From the NCBI GenBank assembly GCA_029239935.1, contig JARBTY010000010.1, positions 1 through 43,153 of the forward strand: a stretch of 43,153 bases of DNA, in the 5' to 3' direction. Position numbers and translations under genes: made by a program. The DNA is from Clostridia bacterium. Its GTDB lineage: Bacteria; Bacillota_A; Clostridia; Lachnospirales; Cellulosilyticaceae. The notes beneath the pieces were generated by a model, which was not told the DNA's origin, made no database searches, and saw only the letters and a list, made by a program, of their open reading frames with translations. The number at the start of each line of letters is the position of its first letter. Position 1 is the first letter of the stretch. Below, piece by piece: positions 15,171 through 23,528 of this stretch.

Positions 15171-17387
15171 CTATTTAAGGAGCTTTTCTATTTTAAAGAC
15201 ACATATACCTAAAGGCGGAATACTCATCTCTATGCTATAAGGCTTGTTATGCCACGGGTTTTCCTGGGCACTGACTTTATCATTAACAACCCCTGTCCCC
15301 CCATAACACTGGCTGTCACTATTTAAGACCTCTGTATAAACTGCTTTGTCAGGAACGCCTATACGGTAATCCTGCCATGTCACAGGGGTAAAATTGACAA
15401 TTACCACCAGCTTGTCCTTAGGTGAGAGCCCCTTTCTTACAAAAGATACAATGCTTTGATCCCTATTGTCACAATCAATCCATTCAAAATTTTCATAGCC
15501 ATTGCCTATTTCCCACAGACATTTATTGTTTTTGTAAAGTGTATTAAGTTCTTTGACAAACGCCTTAATGCAGGCATGGGGTTTGTACGCCAGAAGTCCC
15601 CAATCCAGTTCACCGTCTTCATTCCACTCTTTTGTCTGTGCAAACTCATTGCCCATAAATAGCATTTTTTTACCAGGATGCATAAACATATAACCATAAG
15701 CTGCACGTAGATTAGCAAATTTTTGCCACTCATTTCCAGGCATTTTATAAATCATAGAACTCTTTCCATGTACCACTTCATCATGGGATAATACTTGAAT
15801 AAAATTTTCACTAAATGCATACATAAGACTAAAGGTAATCTTTTTATGATGGTGTTTTCTGAAATAAGGATCTAATTTCATATAGGAAAGAAAGTCATTC
15901 ATCCAACCCATATTCCATTTGAACCCAAACCCCAGTCCACCTGCTTCAATAGGATGAGATACCCCTGACCAAGAAGTAGATTCTTCTGCAATCATCATAA
16001 TACCTGGCACCTCCCTATATGCGGCTTGATTGAGCTCTTTCAAAAACACTACAGCATCTAAATTCTCTCTGCCCCCATGTTCATTCACAATATGATCCCC
16101 TTCTCTGCCATAATCCAAATACAGCATAGAGGCTACTGCATCCACTCTTAAGCCATCAATATGATATTGTGTTAGCCATGATAGTGCGTTTGCAATAAGA
16201 AATGCTTTTATCTGTGGTTTGCTGTAGTCAAAAATAAGTGTTCCCCATTGCGGATGGTGCGCCTTCTTTTCATCTATGTATTCATATAAAGGCTCTCCAT
16301 CAAACTTCTCCAGTGCAAAGGCATCCTTAGGGAAATGCGCCGGTACCCAGTCCAAGATGACACCAATATGATGTTTATGCATAGTATCCACTAAATATCT
16401 GAAATCGTCTGGACTCCCATATCTGCTCGTTGGTGCGAAATACCCTGTCACCTGATAGCCCCATGAACCATCATAAGGATGCTCTGTAATACCCATGAGT
16501 TCAACGTGGGTATAGCCCATCTCTTTGACATAGACCGCAAGATGCTCCGCTACTTCTCTATAGGTATAAAAGGCACCATCGGTATGCCTTTTCCATGAAC
16601 CTATATGAAGTTCATAAATAGATACAGGTTCTTTATGGTACTGTTTATTTTTTCTCTTTTCAAGCCAATTTTTATCCTTCCACTTATAATGGTTCAGGTT
16701 ATAGACAATGGATGCCGTATTAGGTCTTATCTGACTGTATCTTGCATAAGGGTCTGCTTTATATAATAAGATGTCCTCTCGGGTTTTTATCTCATATTTA
16801 TAAGCATCTAACGCCTTAATATCTGGAATAAAAAGTGCCCATACACCCGTTCCTTCGATATACCCCATAGGATGTCGTCTGCCATCCCAGTTATTAAACT
16901 CACCAACTACGCTCACCCGTTTTGCATGAGGTGCCCAAACAGCAAAAACAACACCTTCTATCCCCTTGATTGCTTTAAAGTTGGCTCCAAGCTTATGATA
17001 TACTTTATAATCTATTCCTTGATTAAATAACTCAAAGTCTTCTTTGTTAAATAGTTCGTCAAACTGATAAGGATCTGTATAAATCCAGCTATTTCCCTGA
17101 GCATCTTCACATTGAAGCTGATATAAAAATTTATTTTTTCTCCTCTTGATAATGCCCTCAAAAATACCTTTTTCTCCTCTAGGTTTTAAAGCATATCTTT
17201 TAGTAGGGTCCCCGATGTGCACAGCCGTTATACTGCTCGCTGTGGGTGCGAATACCGTAATTTTAAGTCCTAACCCCCTCTCTTCATGTAAAGCATGCAT
17301 CCCCAATACTTGATAAATATTTTTACACTCTCCCTGTTCTAACGCTTGTAACGCCTTATCCCTTAAATTCATACCTAGCTCCATCAT
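15171..17387 (-). CDS. glgB: 1,4-alpha-glucan branching enzyme
   Basis: Cuts alpha-1,4-glucan chains and re-attaches them by alpha-1,6 links, forming branched glycogen. The protein (738 aa) has an N-terminal CBM48-like region in two parts (about 20-230, FAVWAPHAKRVSVVGEFNNWDGRRHPM), then a GH13 barrel with the catalytic motifs DGLRVDAVASMLYLDYGR (nucleophile Asp), MIAEEST (acid/base Glu) and LSHDEVVHGK (transition-state Asp), and a C-terminal beta domain. This matches GH13 subfamily 9, full length. Two adjacent ATG codons at 17387 and 17384 follow AGAGGTG; a GTG at 17393 is too close to the site. No other glycogen genes are adjacent, so it is a stand-alone unit. Confidence 0.95.
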   Translation of the reverse strand: MMELGMNLRDKALQALEQGECKNIYQVLGMHALHEERGLGLKITVFAPTASSITAVHIGDPTKRYALKPRGEKGIFEGIIKRRKNKFLYQLQCEDAQGNSWIYTDPYQFDELFNKEDFELFNQGIDYKVYHKLGANFKAIKGIEGVVFAVWAPHAKRVSVVGEFNNWDGRRHPMGYIEGTGVWALFIPDIKALDAYKYEIKTREDILLYKADPYARYSQIRPNTASIVYNLNHYKWKDKNWLEKRKNKQYHKEPVSIYELHIGSWKRHTDGAFYTYREVAEHLAVYVKEMGYTHVELMGITEHPYDGSWGYQVTGYFAPTSRYGSPDDFRYLVDTMHKHHIGVILDWVPAHFPKDAFALEKFDGEPLYEYIDEKKAHHPQWGTLIFDYSKPQIKAFLIANALSWLTQYHIDGLRVDAVASMLYLDYGREGDHIVNEHGGRENLDAVVFLKELNQAAYREVPGIMMIAEESTSWSGVSHPIEAGGLGFGFKWNMGWMNDFLSYMKLDPYFRKHHHKKITFSLMYAFSENFIQVLSHDEVVHGKSSMIYKMPGNEWQKFANLRAAYGYMFMHPGKKMLFMGNEFAQTKEWNEDGELDWGLLAYKPHACIKAFVKELNTLYKNNKCLWEIGNGYENFEWIDCDNRDQSIVSFVRKGLSPKDKLVVIVNFTPVTWQDYRIGVPDKAVYTEVLNSDSQCYGGTGVVNDKVSAQENPWHNKPYSIEMSIPPLGICVFKIEKLLK

Positions 17388-17405
17388 TCTCACCTCTTTA
17401 ATACT

Positions 17406-17434
17406 ATACTAATCTATTTTTATTTTTATTTCAA
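17406..17434 (-). promoter_or_regulatory. Probable glgB promoter
   Basis: Minus strand: -35 TTGAAA (17429-17434), 17-base spacer, -10 TAGTAT (17406-17411), about 20 bases before the glgB start. Confidence 0.5.
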
Positions 17435-17532
17435 TCATAGTATCCATTTTCTTACAACATTTAAAGAGACCTACTTGCTATATTCTCGAAAATTGTATAT
17501 CCTTAATATAAAAATAAGAAAGGGGATTCTTT

Positions 17533-18852
17533 ATGAATCACACGACTAACCCGTTATTTGTAGGTATATCCTACTCTTATATCAATTATATCCATAACTA
17601 CCTGGCACTTCTAAATAATAGTTTATATAGCTCCGTAAAGTATTTAGATGAAGAAACTTCTTCTATTTTAGATGAACTTAAAACTGTTTTTTTATCTCTT
17701 CCTGATATACTTTCTGGAAATAGTAAGATTAAAGAAAATCACGTGCTTCAGATTATAAGCTTTAGGACTATACTTGAAAAAAAATACAGGGTATTAACCG
17801 CTTACCAAAGAGAACTCCAACACCTTACAACTTCCTATAATATCACTCATAGTCTATCTGAAGAAACATATCCCCTAAACGAAGAGGACTCTTTTTTAAT
17901 AGATAGTGAGCGTTTGGCTTCTGACTGTGTGACTTTTGTATTCAGTGAAAATAATATCCGTATTAAACAACAAAATGCTGCTTTATTACTGCCTTATATT
18001 CCTATTAAACTTACAAAAGAAAATTACCTGCATTATGTCAAAAAAAGCCTTGAGCAAATAGAGCTTAATCCTCATGCCGATGATACTGCTTTGCTTATTT
18101 CAGTTCTTAGTCAGCTCTTTGATGGCCACTCATGCCCTGAGTATGGTGAACATTTCAAAGATCTCAGTGCCACCTTGACTGAATTAAAATGCGAGACATC
18201 TGCAGATGCCTTTTACGACAATACACAACTTACAGAAGAAACTCTAGAAACTTTACTCAAAATGCTTCATAGCCTCTATAAACTAACAGGCAGCCTCAAC
18301 AATCTATTAGTCTTTGATCAGTTAGACTTTACTGCTGTGACGGATTTGCACATTAGCTTTTATGATCTTTATTACTCCTTAAAAAACATCATCACCTCGG
18401 ACGAAGATAAAGAGTTATTTTTATCCTCCCTTCCTGAACGGGTAAAGGATATTAAGACGAGCCTACAGCTTGATTATGAAAAAGCCAGTCATTCTCAAAG
18501 TGACCCACTGTTTAGTTTAATACAGACTTATCTCTCTATGGACATTGGAAATGTTTTTGGATTTACTATAAGAAAATCTTCTTCTGCTGCAGCCGAAATG
18601 AGTACTTTATTTAATCCATTTTTGGACACGCTTAGAGAGACTCTTCTCAAGTTACCTTCTGCTGACAGAAAACTAAGAATGCAATACTTTATAAGTGCGA
18701 TTCCTTTTATAATGTCCGATAAAACATTTTATGCTTATACAAAACAGGCTTTTTCTTCTCTTTCACCTTCAAGTACAAATTTTGTCTATGCTTTATATAT
18801 CAACAATATCCTAGAAGAAAACAGCTCAATCACAACTGACGTTGATGAGTAG
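17533..18852 (+). CDS. Hypothetical protein, 439 aa
   Basis: I do not recognise a family. The 439-residue protein is predicted soluble, acidic and rich in Leu, Ser and Glu, with helix-type patterning almost throughout and no signal peptide, membrane helix or nucleotide-binding motif. Cysteines are few. AAAGGGG lies 9 bases before the ATG. It is divergent from glgB and convergent with the hydrogenase operon, separated from that by a bidirectional terminator, so it is a single-gene unit. Nothing in the context fixes a role. It is clearly a real gene given its length and codon pattern. Confidence 0.75.
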   Translation: MNHTTNPLFVGISYSYINYIHNYLALLNNSLYSSVKYLDEETSSILDELKTVFLSLPDILSGNSKIKENHVLQIISFRTILEKKYRVLTAYQRELQHLTTSYNITHSLSEETYPLNEEDSFLIDSERLASDCVTFVFSENNIRIKQQNAALLLPYIPIKLTKENYLHYVKKSLEQIELNPHADDTALLISVLSQLFDGHSCPEYGEHFKDLSATLTELKCETSADAFYDNTQLTEETLETLLKMLHSLYKLTGSLNNLLVFDQLDFTAVTDLHISFYDLYYSLKNIITSDEDKELFLSSLPERVKDIKTSLQLDYEKASHSQSDPLFSLIQTYLSMDIGNVFGFTIRKSSSAAAEMSTLFNPFLDTLRETLLKLPSADRKLRMQYFISAIPFIMSDKTFYAYTKQAFSSLSPSSTNFVYALYINNILEENSSITTDVDE

Positions 18853-18863
18853 CCTATCTGCCT

Positions 18864-18910
18864 AAAAAGCAGCCATAACCTTATGACACATAAAGTTATA
18901 GCTGCTTTTT
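18864..18910. terminator. Bidirectional terminator between the 439-aa gene and the hyd operon
   Basis: AAAAAGCAGC with ATAAC and TTATG steps pairs with the CATAA, GTTAT and GCTGCTTTTT arm (one mismatch and small bulges). T runs close both ends, so it serves the convergent genes on both strands. Confidence 0.8.
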
Positions 18911-18937
18911 ACCTCTTTTTCTACTTTTCAAGTAGTC

Positions 18938-19180
18938 CTATTGATTTAATATTTTTTCCTCAAAAAACCCTCTGGCACTTGCTCCGGAAACACTGTAAAC
19001 TTCGCTGTCATCTATCTTAACAGATACAGCCTGTGCACATTTCCCTAAGCAAAATACTGCCTGAAGTTCTACCTTTTCAAACAACTGATGTTCTTCTATC
19101 ATCTGCTGAAAAACATTAATAACATTATAAGAGCCTTTAATATGACAAGCACTGCCTATGCATACTTTGAGTTGTATCAT
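18938..19180 (-). CDS. Small thioredoxin-like [2Fe-2S] ferredoxin, hydrogenase-associated
   Basis: The 80-residue protein has cysteines at 7, 12, 44 and 48 (CIGSAC and CLGKC), the C-x4-C ... C-x3-C pattern of thioredoxin-fold [2Fe-2S] proteins; the HydC homologue in this operon shows the same spacing (80, 85, 122, 126). It starts 5 bases after the hydA stop, so it is co-transcribed and probably co-translated. In larger bifurcating hydrogenases the catalytic subunit carries a C-terminal [2Fe-2S] domain of this kind; HydA here (562 aa) lacks it, so this gene may encode that domain as a separate electron-transfer subunit. That link is inference. Confidence 0.82.
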   Translation of the reverse strand: MIQLKVCIGSACHIKGSYNVINVFQQMIEEHQLFEKVELQAVFCLGKCAQAVSVKIDDSEVYSVSGASARGFFEEKILNQ

Positions 19181-19185
19181 CGCTT

Positions 19186-20874
19186 CTACTCCTTTCCTGC
19201 ATATTTAACATGCAAAAGTTTATGTACTTTGCCCTTAAGTAATCCTGAATACAAAGACATAATCACTGGGTTTTCTTCAGAACGTTTGATACTGCTCATA
19301 CGATCTGTGTCGTACAAACCTTGACCCCGTTTAGCTTTTTCATCCCCTTTAGCAAAAGGCTGCCCTGCACCGCTGACACATCCTCCCGGACAGGCCATTA
19401 CCTCTACAAAATCATATTGTTTCTCTCCGCTTTTAATCCTTTGGATTAAGTCATCTGCATTTTTCAGTCCACTTACAACTGCAATCTGAAGTGTCTTTTC
19501 TCCAAACGGAACACATGCTTCTTTAACCCCTTCCATACCTCTTACCCCTTTAAAAGCAAGGGCACGAAGTGTATTGACTGATTTATCGTCTGATATACGA
19601 CGAATAACCGCTTCCGTTACACCTCCAGTTACACCAAATATAACACCTGCGCCGCTATTTACCCCAAAAGGCATATCAACTGCTTCTTGTTCTAGTTCAT
19701 CAAAAACAAGTCCTGCTTCTTTAATCATTTGGATAAGTTCCTGTGTTGTCATAACATAATCAATATAAGGTACATCTTCTTCTTTAAACTCATCTCGTTC
19801 AGCTTCTGCTTTTTTAGCTGTACAAGGCATAATCCCTACAACTACAATCCTTTTATTAGAGTGGCTATAGTGTTCTTTAAGGACAGACCCAAACATTTGC
19901 ATAGGTGATCTGCAAGTTGACACATTTCCCATTAATTCTGGATAATTGTTTTCTGCATATTTTACCCACGCTGGACAGCAAGACGTAAACAGTGGCCCTT
20001 CTTTACCCGCTTCAAGTCTTTTTAAGAACTCATTAGTTTCTTCTAAAACTGTAAGATCTGCTCCCGTTGAGGTATCAAATACTTCATCAAACCCTATTCT
20101 CCTCAGCGCCGCTACAATTTTCCCCATTACATTAGTTCCATTGGTTTGCCCCAAGGCTTCACCAATTCCCACCCGCACTGCCGGTGCAATCTGTGCAACT
20201 ACCTTAACCTCTGGATTACTTAATTCATCCCATATCTTAGCCGTGTCATTTTTAACCGTGATAGCACCTGTTGGACAAACTGCTGCACATTGTCCGCAGC
20301 CTACACAATTTGATTCTGCCATGCATTTATGAAAAGCTGTGCTGATGCGCATTTCTGAACCTCTATAGGCAAAATCAATAGCACCTACATTTTGTACCTC
20401 ATCGCACATTCTTACACAGTCACCACAAAGAATACATTTGCTCTCATCTCTTACAATACTAGAAGAAGAATTATCCAGCGGAATAGCTTTTTTAGCATTT
20501 TCAAAACGTACTTCTTTAATACCAAATCTCATAGCCAGTTCTTGTAATTTACAAGTACCATTTTTATCACAAGTTGTACAATCCCTACAGTGATTTGCCA
20601 AAATAAGTTCTAAAATCATTTTCCGGTATTTTCTAAGCCTAGGTGTATTTGTATGTACTTCCATTCCCGCTTTAGGTACTGTAGAACAAGAGGCTTCTAT
20701 TCCTCCCCATTTATTTTCTACCACACATAATCTACAAGCTCCATATACTGAGAGTTCAGAATAATAACAAAAAGTAGGTAAATCTATGCCTGCCTTTCTG
20801 ATTAATTCTAAGATGTTTTTCTCACCCTGAATTTCAACAGGTATATTGTCAATTAACATAAAGGTTCCACTCAT
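19186..20874 (-). CDS. hydA: [FeFe]-hydrogenase catalytic subunit of an NADH-linked, HydABC-type enzyme
   Basis: Reduces protons to H2 at the H-cluster; with HydB and HydC it couples NADH and reduced ferredoxin oxidation. Cofactor sites in order: N-terminal [2Fe-2S] Cys 36, 47, 50, 63; His-ligated [4Fe-4S] at H95-x3-C99-x2-C102-x5-C108; two [4Fe-4S] at 147/150/153/157 and 190/193/196/200. The H-cluster motifs are all intact: FTSCCPAWV (299-300), IMPCTAKKAE (351) and EVMACPGGCVSGAG (495, 499), so the enzyme should be active rather than a sensory paralogue. It starts 3 bases after hydB. It lacks the extra C-terminal [2Fe-2S] domain, which may be supplied by the next gene. Confidence 0.94.
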   Translation of the reverse strand: MSGTFMLIDNIPVEIQGEKNILELIRKAGIDLPTFCYYSELSVYGACRLCVVENKWGGIEASCSTVPKAGMEVHTNTPRLRKYRKMILELILANHCRDCTTCDKNGTCKLQELAMRFGIKEVRFENAKKAIPLDNSSSSIVRDESKCILCGDCVRMCDEVQNVGAIDFAYRGSEMRISTAFHKCMAESNCVGCGQCAAVCPTGAITVKNDTAKIWDELSNPEVKVVAQIAPAVRVGIGEALGQTNGTNVMGKIVAALRRIGFDEVFDTSTGADLTVLEETNEFLKRLEAGKEGPLFTSCCPAWVKYAENNYPELMGNVSTCRSPMQMFGSVLKEHYSHSNKRIVVVGIMPCTAKKAEAERDEFKEEDVPYIDYVMTTQELIQMIKEAGLVFDELEQEAVDMPFGVNSGAGVIFGVTGGVTEAVIRRISDDKSVNTLRALAFKGVRGMEGVKEACVPFGEKTLQIAVVSGLKNADDLIQRIKSGEKQYDFVEVMACPGGCVSGAGQPFAKGDEKAKRGQGLYDTDRMSSIKRSEENPVIMSLYSGLLKGKVHKLLHVKYAGKE

Positions 20875-20877
20875 GTC

Positions 20878-22752
20878 TTAATCCTCCCTTATCGCTTTAA
20901 ACGCACATGCCTCAATACATGCACCACATTTAATACATTTACTCTTATCAATTATAAATGTTTCTTTAACCTTACCCGAAATAGCTCCCACGGGACATAG
21001 ACGAGAACATTTGGTACATCCTTTACAAAGCGCTGCATCTATTGTAATCTGTTTGAGTTTTTGACATGTTTTAGTTGGACATATTTTATCTATAATATGC
21101 GCTTCATATTCTTCTCGGAAATTTTTAATCGTACTTACAACTGGAGAAGCGGCTGTTTTTCCCAATCCACAAAGAGCAGTTGAGGAAATCGTATCTGCAA
21201 GCTCTAAGAGTCTATCTAAGTCATCTATCTCTCCTTCTCCAGCTACGATACGCTCCAAAATTTCAAGCATACGTTTAGTACCTTCCCTGCAAGGTACACA
21301 TTTTCCGCAAGATTCATTTTGAGTAAAGTTCATAAAAAATCTTGCAACTTCTACCATACAGGTATGCTCATCCATAACAACCAGTCCGCCTGATCCAATC
21401 ATAGCTCCTGCCTTTTTAAGTGAATCAAAGTCCAAAGGTAGATCTAATTGTTCCTTTGTTAAGCAGCCCCCAGAAGGCCCCCCTATTTGCACAGCCTTAA
21501 AGCCTTCTCCGCCGCGCATTCCTCCACCTATATCAAAGATAACTTCTCTTAAAGTTGTCCCCATAGGCACTTCAATAAGTCCTGTATTCTCTATATTCCC
21601 AGTAAGTGCAAAGGCTTTTGTTCCAGGACTATTTTCTGGCCCTATTGTTTTATACCACTGTGCTCCATTTAAAATAACAAGCGGTACATTTGCAAAAGTC
21701 TCTACATTATTAAGCACTGTCGGTTTTTCAAAAAGCCCTTGTTCAACTGTCCTAGGCGGTTTTACCCTTGGCATACCCCTACGCCCTTCTATAGAAGCTG
21801 TAAGCGCACTCCCTTCACCACAGACAAAAGCCCCCGCTCCTTTATTGATCTTGATATCAAAACTAAAGTCCGTTCCTAAAATATTGTTCCCAAGAATGCC
21901 ATATGATCTTGCTTGGCTAATGGCCTTTACTAATCTGCTAATGGCTAATGGGTATTCTGCTCTTACATAGATATAGCCTTCTTTAGCCCCACAAGCTCTG
22001 GCTGCAATCATCATCCCCTCCAACATACGGTGCGGGTCACCCTCCATAATACTTCTATCCATAAAGGCACCCGGATCTCCCTCGTCCCCATTACAGACTA
22101 CATACTTAGTGGGCTCACTTTGGCGTTTAACTTGTGCCCATTTACGTCCTGCAGGGTACCCGCCGCCGCCTCGCCCCCTAAGATTTGAAGCTTCAACTTC
22201 TCTGATGATATCTTCATCACTCATCTCAAATAGAGCCCTTTCTAAAGCTTCATAACCTCCCACAGCCACGTATTCTTCCAGTGAAGTGGCATCAATCTGC
22301 CCACAGTGTTCGAGCACCATTCGGGTTTGTTTTTCATAAAAAGGGATTTCTTTCTGAGCTTTATAAACCTTTCCATCTTTATGGTAAGCTAGTCTTTCAA
22401 TACACTCTCCAGCTTTAATCGTCGTATCTATTATTTCCTGACAGTCTTCTGCTTTTACCTTAATATACAAATAACCCCAAGGCTCAATTCTCACAAGAGG
22501 TCCCATTTCACAAAAACCATGACAGCCGCTTTGTTTAACGCCCACCGACTCATCATGTGGCTCTTTTTCCAAACTTACGCTACAGACTATGCCTTGCTCC
22601 TCCATCAGTCTCACAAATTCTTCATAAATATCTTTTGCTCCGCCGGCAATACAACCTGTTCCTGCGCATATTAAAACCTTAACTTTTTGAGTCTGAATAG
22701 ATCTTTGATAAATTTTTCTCAATCCATCCAAGTCTGCCCTATTACTTAGCAT
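20878..22752 (-). CDS. hydB: NuoF-like FMN/NADH-binding hydrogenase subunit
   Basis: Flavin subunit that exchanges electrons with NAD(H) and is the likely bifurcation site of the HydABC complex. Domains in order: thioredoxin-like [2Fe-2S] with CAGTGC and SGCHGFC; the NuoF core with NLRGRGGGGYPAGRKW (FMN/NADH glycine-rich loop) and CNGDEGDPGAFMDRSIMEGDPHRMLEGM; an SLBB segment; the [4Fe-4S] site ESCGKCVPCREGT; and a C-terminal double [4Fe-4S] ferredoxin (CKGCTKCSRLCPVGAI, CIKCGACIEACAF). Length is as expected. ATG at 22752 is chosen because AAGGAGG is nine bases away; an in-frame GTG at 22758 is too close. It overlaps the hydC end by 11 bases. Confidence 0.94.
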   Translation of the reverse strand: MLSNRADLDGLRKIYQRSIQTQKVKVLICAGTGCIAGGAKDIYEEFVRLMEEQGIVCSVSLEKEPHDESVGVKQSGCHGFCEMGPLVRIEPWGYLYIKVKAEDCQEIIDTTIKAGECIERLAYHKDGKVYKAQKEIPFYEKQTRMVLEHCGQIDATSLEEYVAVGGYEALERALFEMSDEDIIREVEASNLRGRGGGGYPAGRKWAQVKRQSEPTKYVVCNGDEGDPGAFMDRSIMEGDPHRMLEGMMIAARACGAKEGYIYVRAEYPLAISRLVKAISQARSYGILGNNILGTDFSFDIKINKGAGAFVCGEGSALTASIEGRRGMPRVKPPRTVEQGLFEKPTVLNNVETFANVPLVILNGAQWYKTIGPENSPGTKAFALTGNIENTGLIEVPMGTTLREVIFDIGGGMRGGEGFKAVQIGGPSGGCLTKEQLDLPLDFDSLKKAGAMIGSGGLVVMDEHTCMVEVARFFMNFTQNESCGKCVPCREGTKRMLEILERIVAGEGEIDDLDRLLELADTISSTALCGLGKTAASPVVSTIKNFREEYEAHIIDKICPTKTCQKLKQITIDAALCKGCTKCSRLCPVGAISGKVKETFIIDKSKCIKCGACIEACAFKAIRED

Positions 22753-23230
22753 CTTCACTTTCCTCCTTCAGTTCCTTTAAAAGTACCATTGTCTTTTCTG
22801 GCGTCATGGCACCATACACCTTATCATTAATAGTTATGACAGGTGCAAGTCCACAAGCGCCCAGACAGGACACTGTTTCTAAAGTGAAAAGTAAATCATC
22901 CGTTGTTATCTTTTCTTTACTAAGTCCTAATTCATCCCTTAATTTATTTAAAATAGGAATAGATTTTCTTACATGACAAGCTGTACCGTCACATATCTTA
23001 ATAATGTATTTACCTTTTGGTTCCAACGAAAAGTTTTCGTAGAAAGTTGCTACCCCAAAAATCTTCGCTGTACTTATGCCTAGTTTTTCCGCAAGATAAG
23101 GAAAAGCCTCGTGTGGTATGTACCTATGCTGCTCCTGAATATCTTGTAAAATACTAATAATATTATTTTTACTAAAATTATTTTTTACGAGTATTTCATC
23201 TAATGCCTTAAAATCAATTACTTGCCCCAT
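22742..23230 (-). CDS. hydC: NuoE-like [2Fe-2S] hydrogenase subunit
   Basis: Small electron-transfer subunit of the HydABC complex. The 162-aa protein has an N-terminal helical bundle (to about 70) and a thioredoxin-fold [2Fe-2S] domain with Cys 80, 85, 122 and 126 (CDGTACHVR and SCLGACGLAP), plus the GVATFY motif of NuoE proteins. AAGGAGG sits 6 bases before ATG. First gene of hydC-hydB-hydA-small ferredoxin, all overlapping or within 5 bases. A promoter and a double Rex-like operator lie upstream. Confidence 0.93.
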   Translation of the reverse strand: MGQVIDFKALDEILVKNNFSKNNIISILQDIQEQHRYIPHEAFPYLAEKLGISTAKIFGVATFYENFSLEPKGKYIIKICDGTACHVRKSIPILNKLRDELGLSKEKITTDDLLFTLETVSCLGACGLAPVITINDKVYGAMTPEKTMVLLKELKEESEDAK

Positions 23231-23259
23231 AACTTCCTCCTTATTGATTAGATTTGCCC

Positions 23260-23273
23260 ATGCAAATTTGCAT
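23260..23273. other. 14-bp perfect palindrome in the hydC leader
   Basis: ATGCAAATTTGCAT is perfectly self-complementary, 30 bases upstream of the hydC start. On the RNA, part of it (GCAAAT) can also pair with ATTTGC at 23252-23257, so it could be a protein site or part of alternative leader hairpins. No known operator was matched. Confidence 0.4.
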
Positions 23274-23366
23274 ACTGCACGTTGTAGATTGCATAATGTT
23301 TTATATACTTAAATAAAAAAGTTACTATAAACTCGCAACCTTTTTATTTAATTGCATCATTTCATA

Positions 23367-23396
23367 TGTTAATAAATTAACGTTAAATTATTAACA
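23367..23396 (-). promoter_or_regulatory. Double Rex-type operator upstream of hydC
   Basis: A 30-base near-palindrome (28 of 30 positions symmetric) contains two overlapping copies of the clostridial Rex pattern TTGTTAANNNNTTAACAA: ATGTTAATAAATTAACGT and ACGTTAAATTATTAACAT, each with three outer mismatches but intact GTTAA-N4-TTAAC cores. It lies downstream of the predicted promoter, where a repressor would block transcription. Rex is an NADH/NAD+-sensing repressor known to control hydrogenase and fermentation genes in Clostridia. Confidence 0.62.
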
Positions 23397-23412
23397 TACT
23401 TTTTACTTCTTT

Positions 23413-23441
23413 ATCCTACTATTCACGACTAAAAAAGTCAA
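23413..23441 (-). promoter_or_regulatory. Promoter of the hyd operon
   Basis: Minus strand: -35 TTGACT (23436-23441), 17-base spacer, -10 TAGGAT (23413-23418). The transcript would start near 23406, just before the Rex-like site, giving a leader of about 175 bases. Confidence 0.6.
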
Positions 23442-23481
23442 TATCTTTTTAATGATTTCATATTCCTTTATTATGTATAAT

Positions 23482-23526
23482 AAAGAGAAGCTACGTAGCA
23501 CTTCTGCTACATAACCTCTCTTTTAG
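23482..23526 (-). terminator. Terminator of the P-type ATPase gene
   Basis: On the minus strand AAGAGAGGTTATGTAGCA pairs with TGCTACGTAGCTTCTCTT (a few mismatches) around GAAG, then TTATT. It follows the ATPase stop at 23529 directly. Confidence 0.7.
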
Positions 23527-23528
23527 TC

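Noticed and set aside
19946..20332. Plus-strand frame of 128 codons opposite hydA
   Set aside because: Antisense to intact iron-sulfur and H-cluster coding sequence; codon pattern reflects the opposite strand.
23260..23273. ATGCAAATTTGCAT considered as a Rex or catabolite-repression site
   Set aside because: It does not match GTTAA-N4-TTAAC or the cre consensus; recorded only as an unexplained palindrome.
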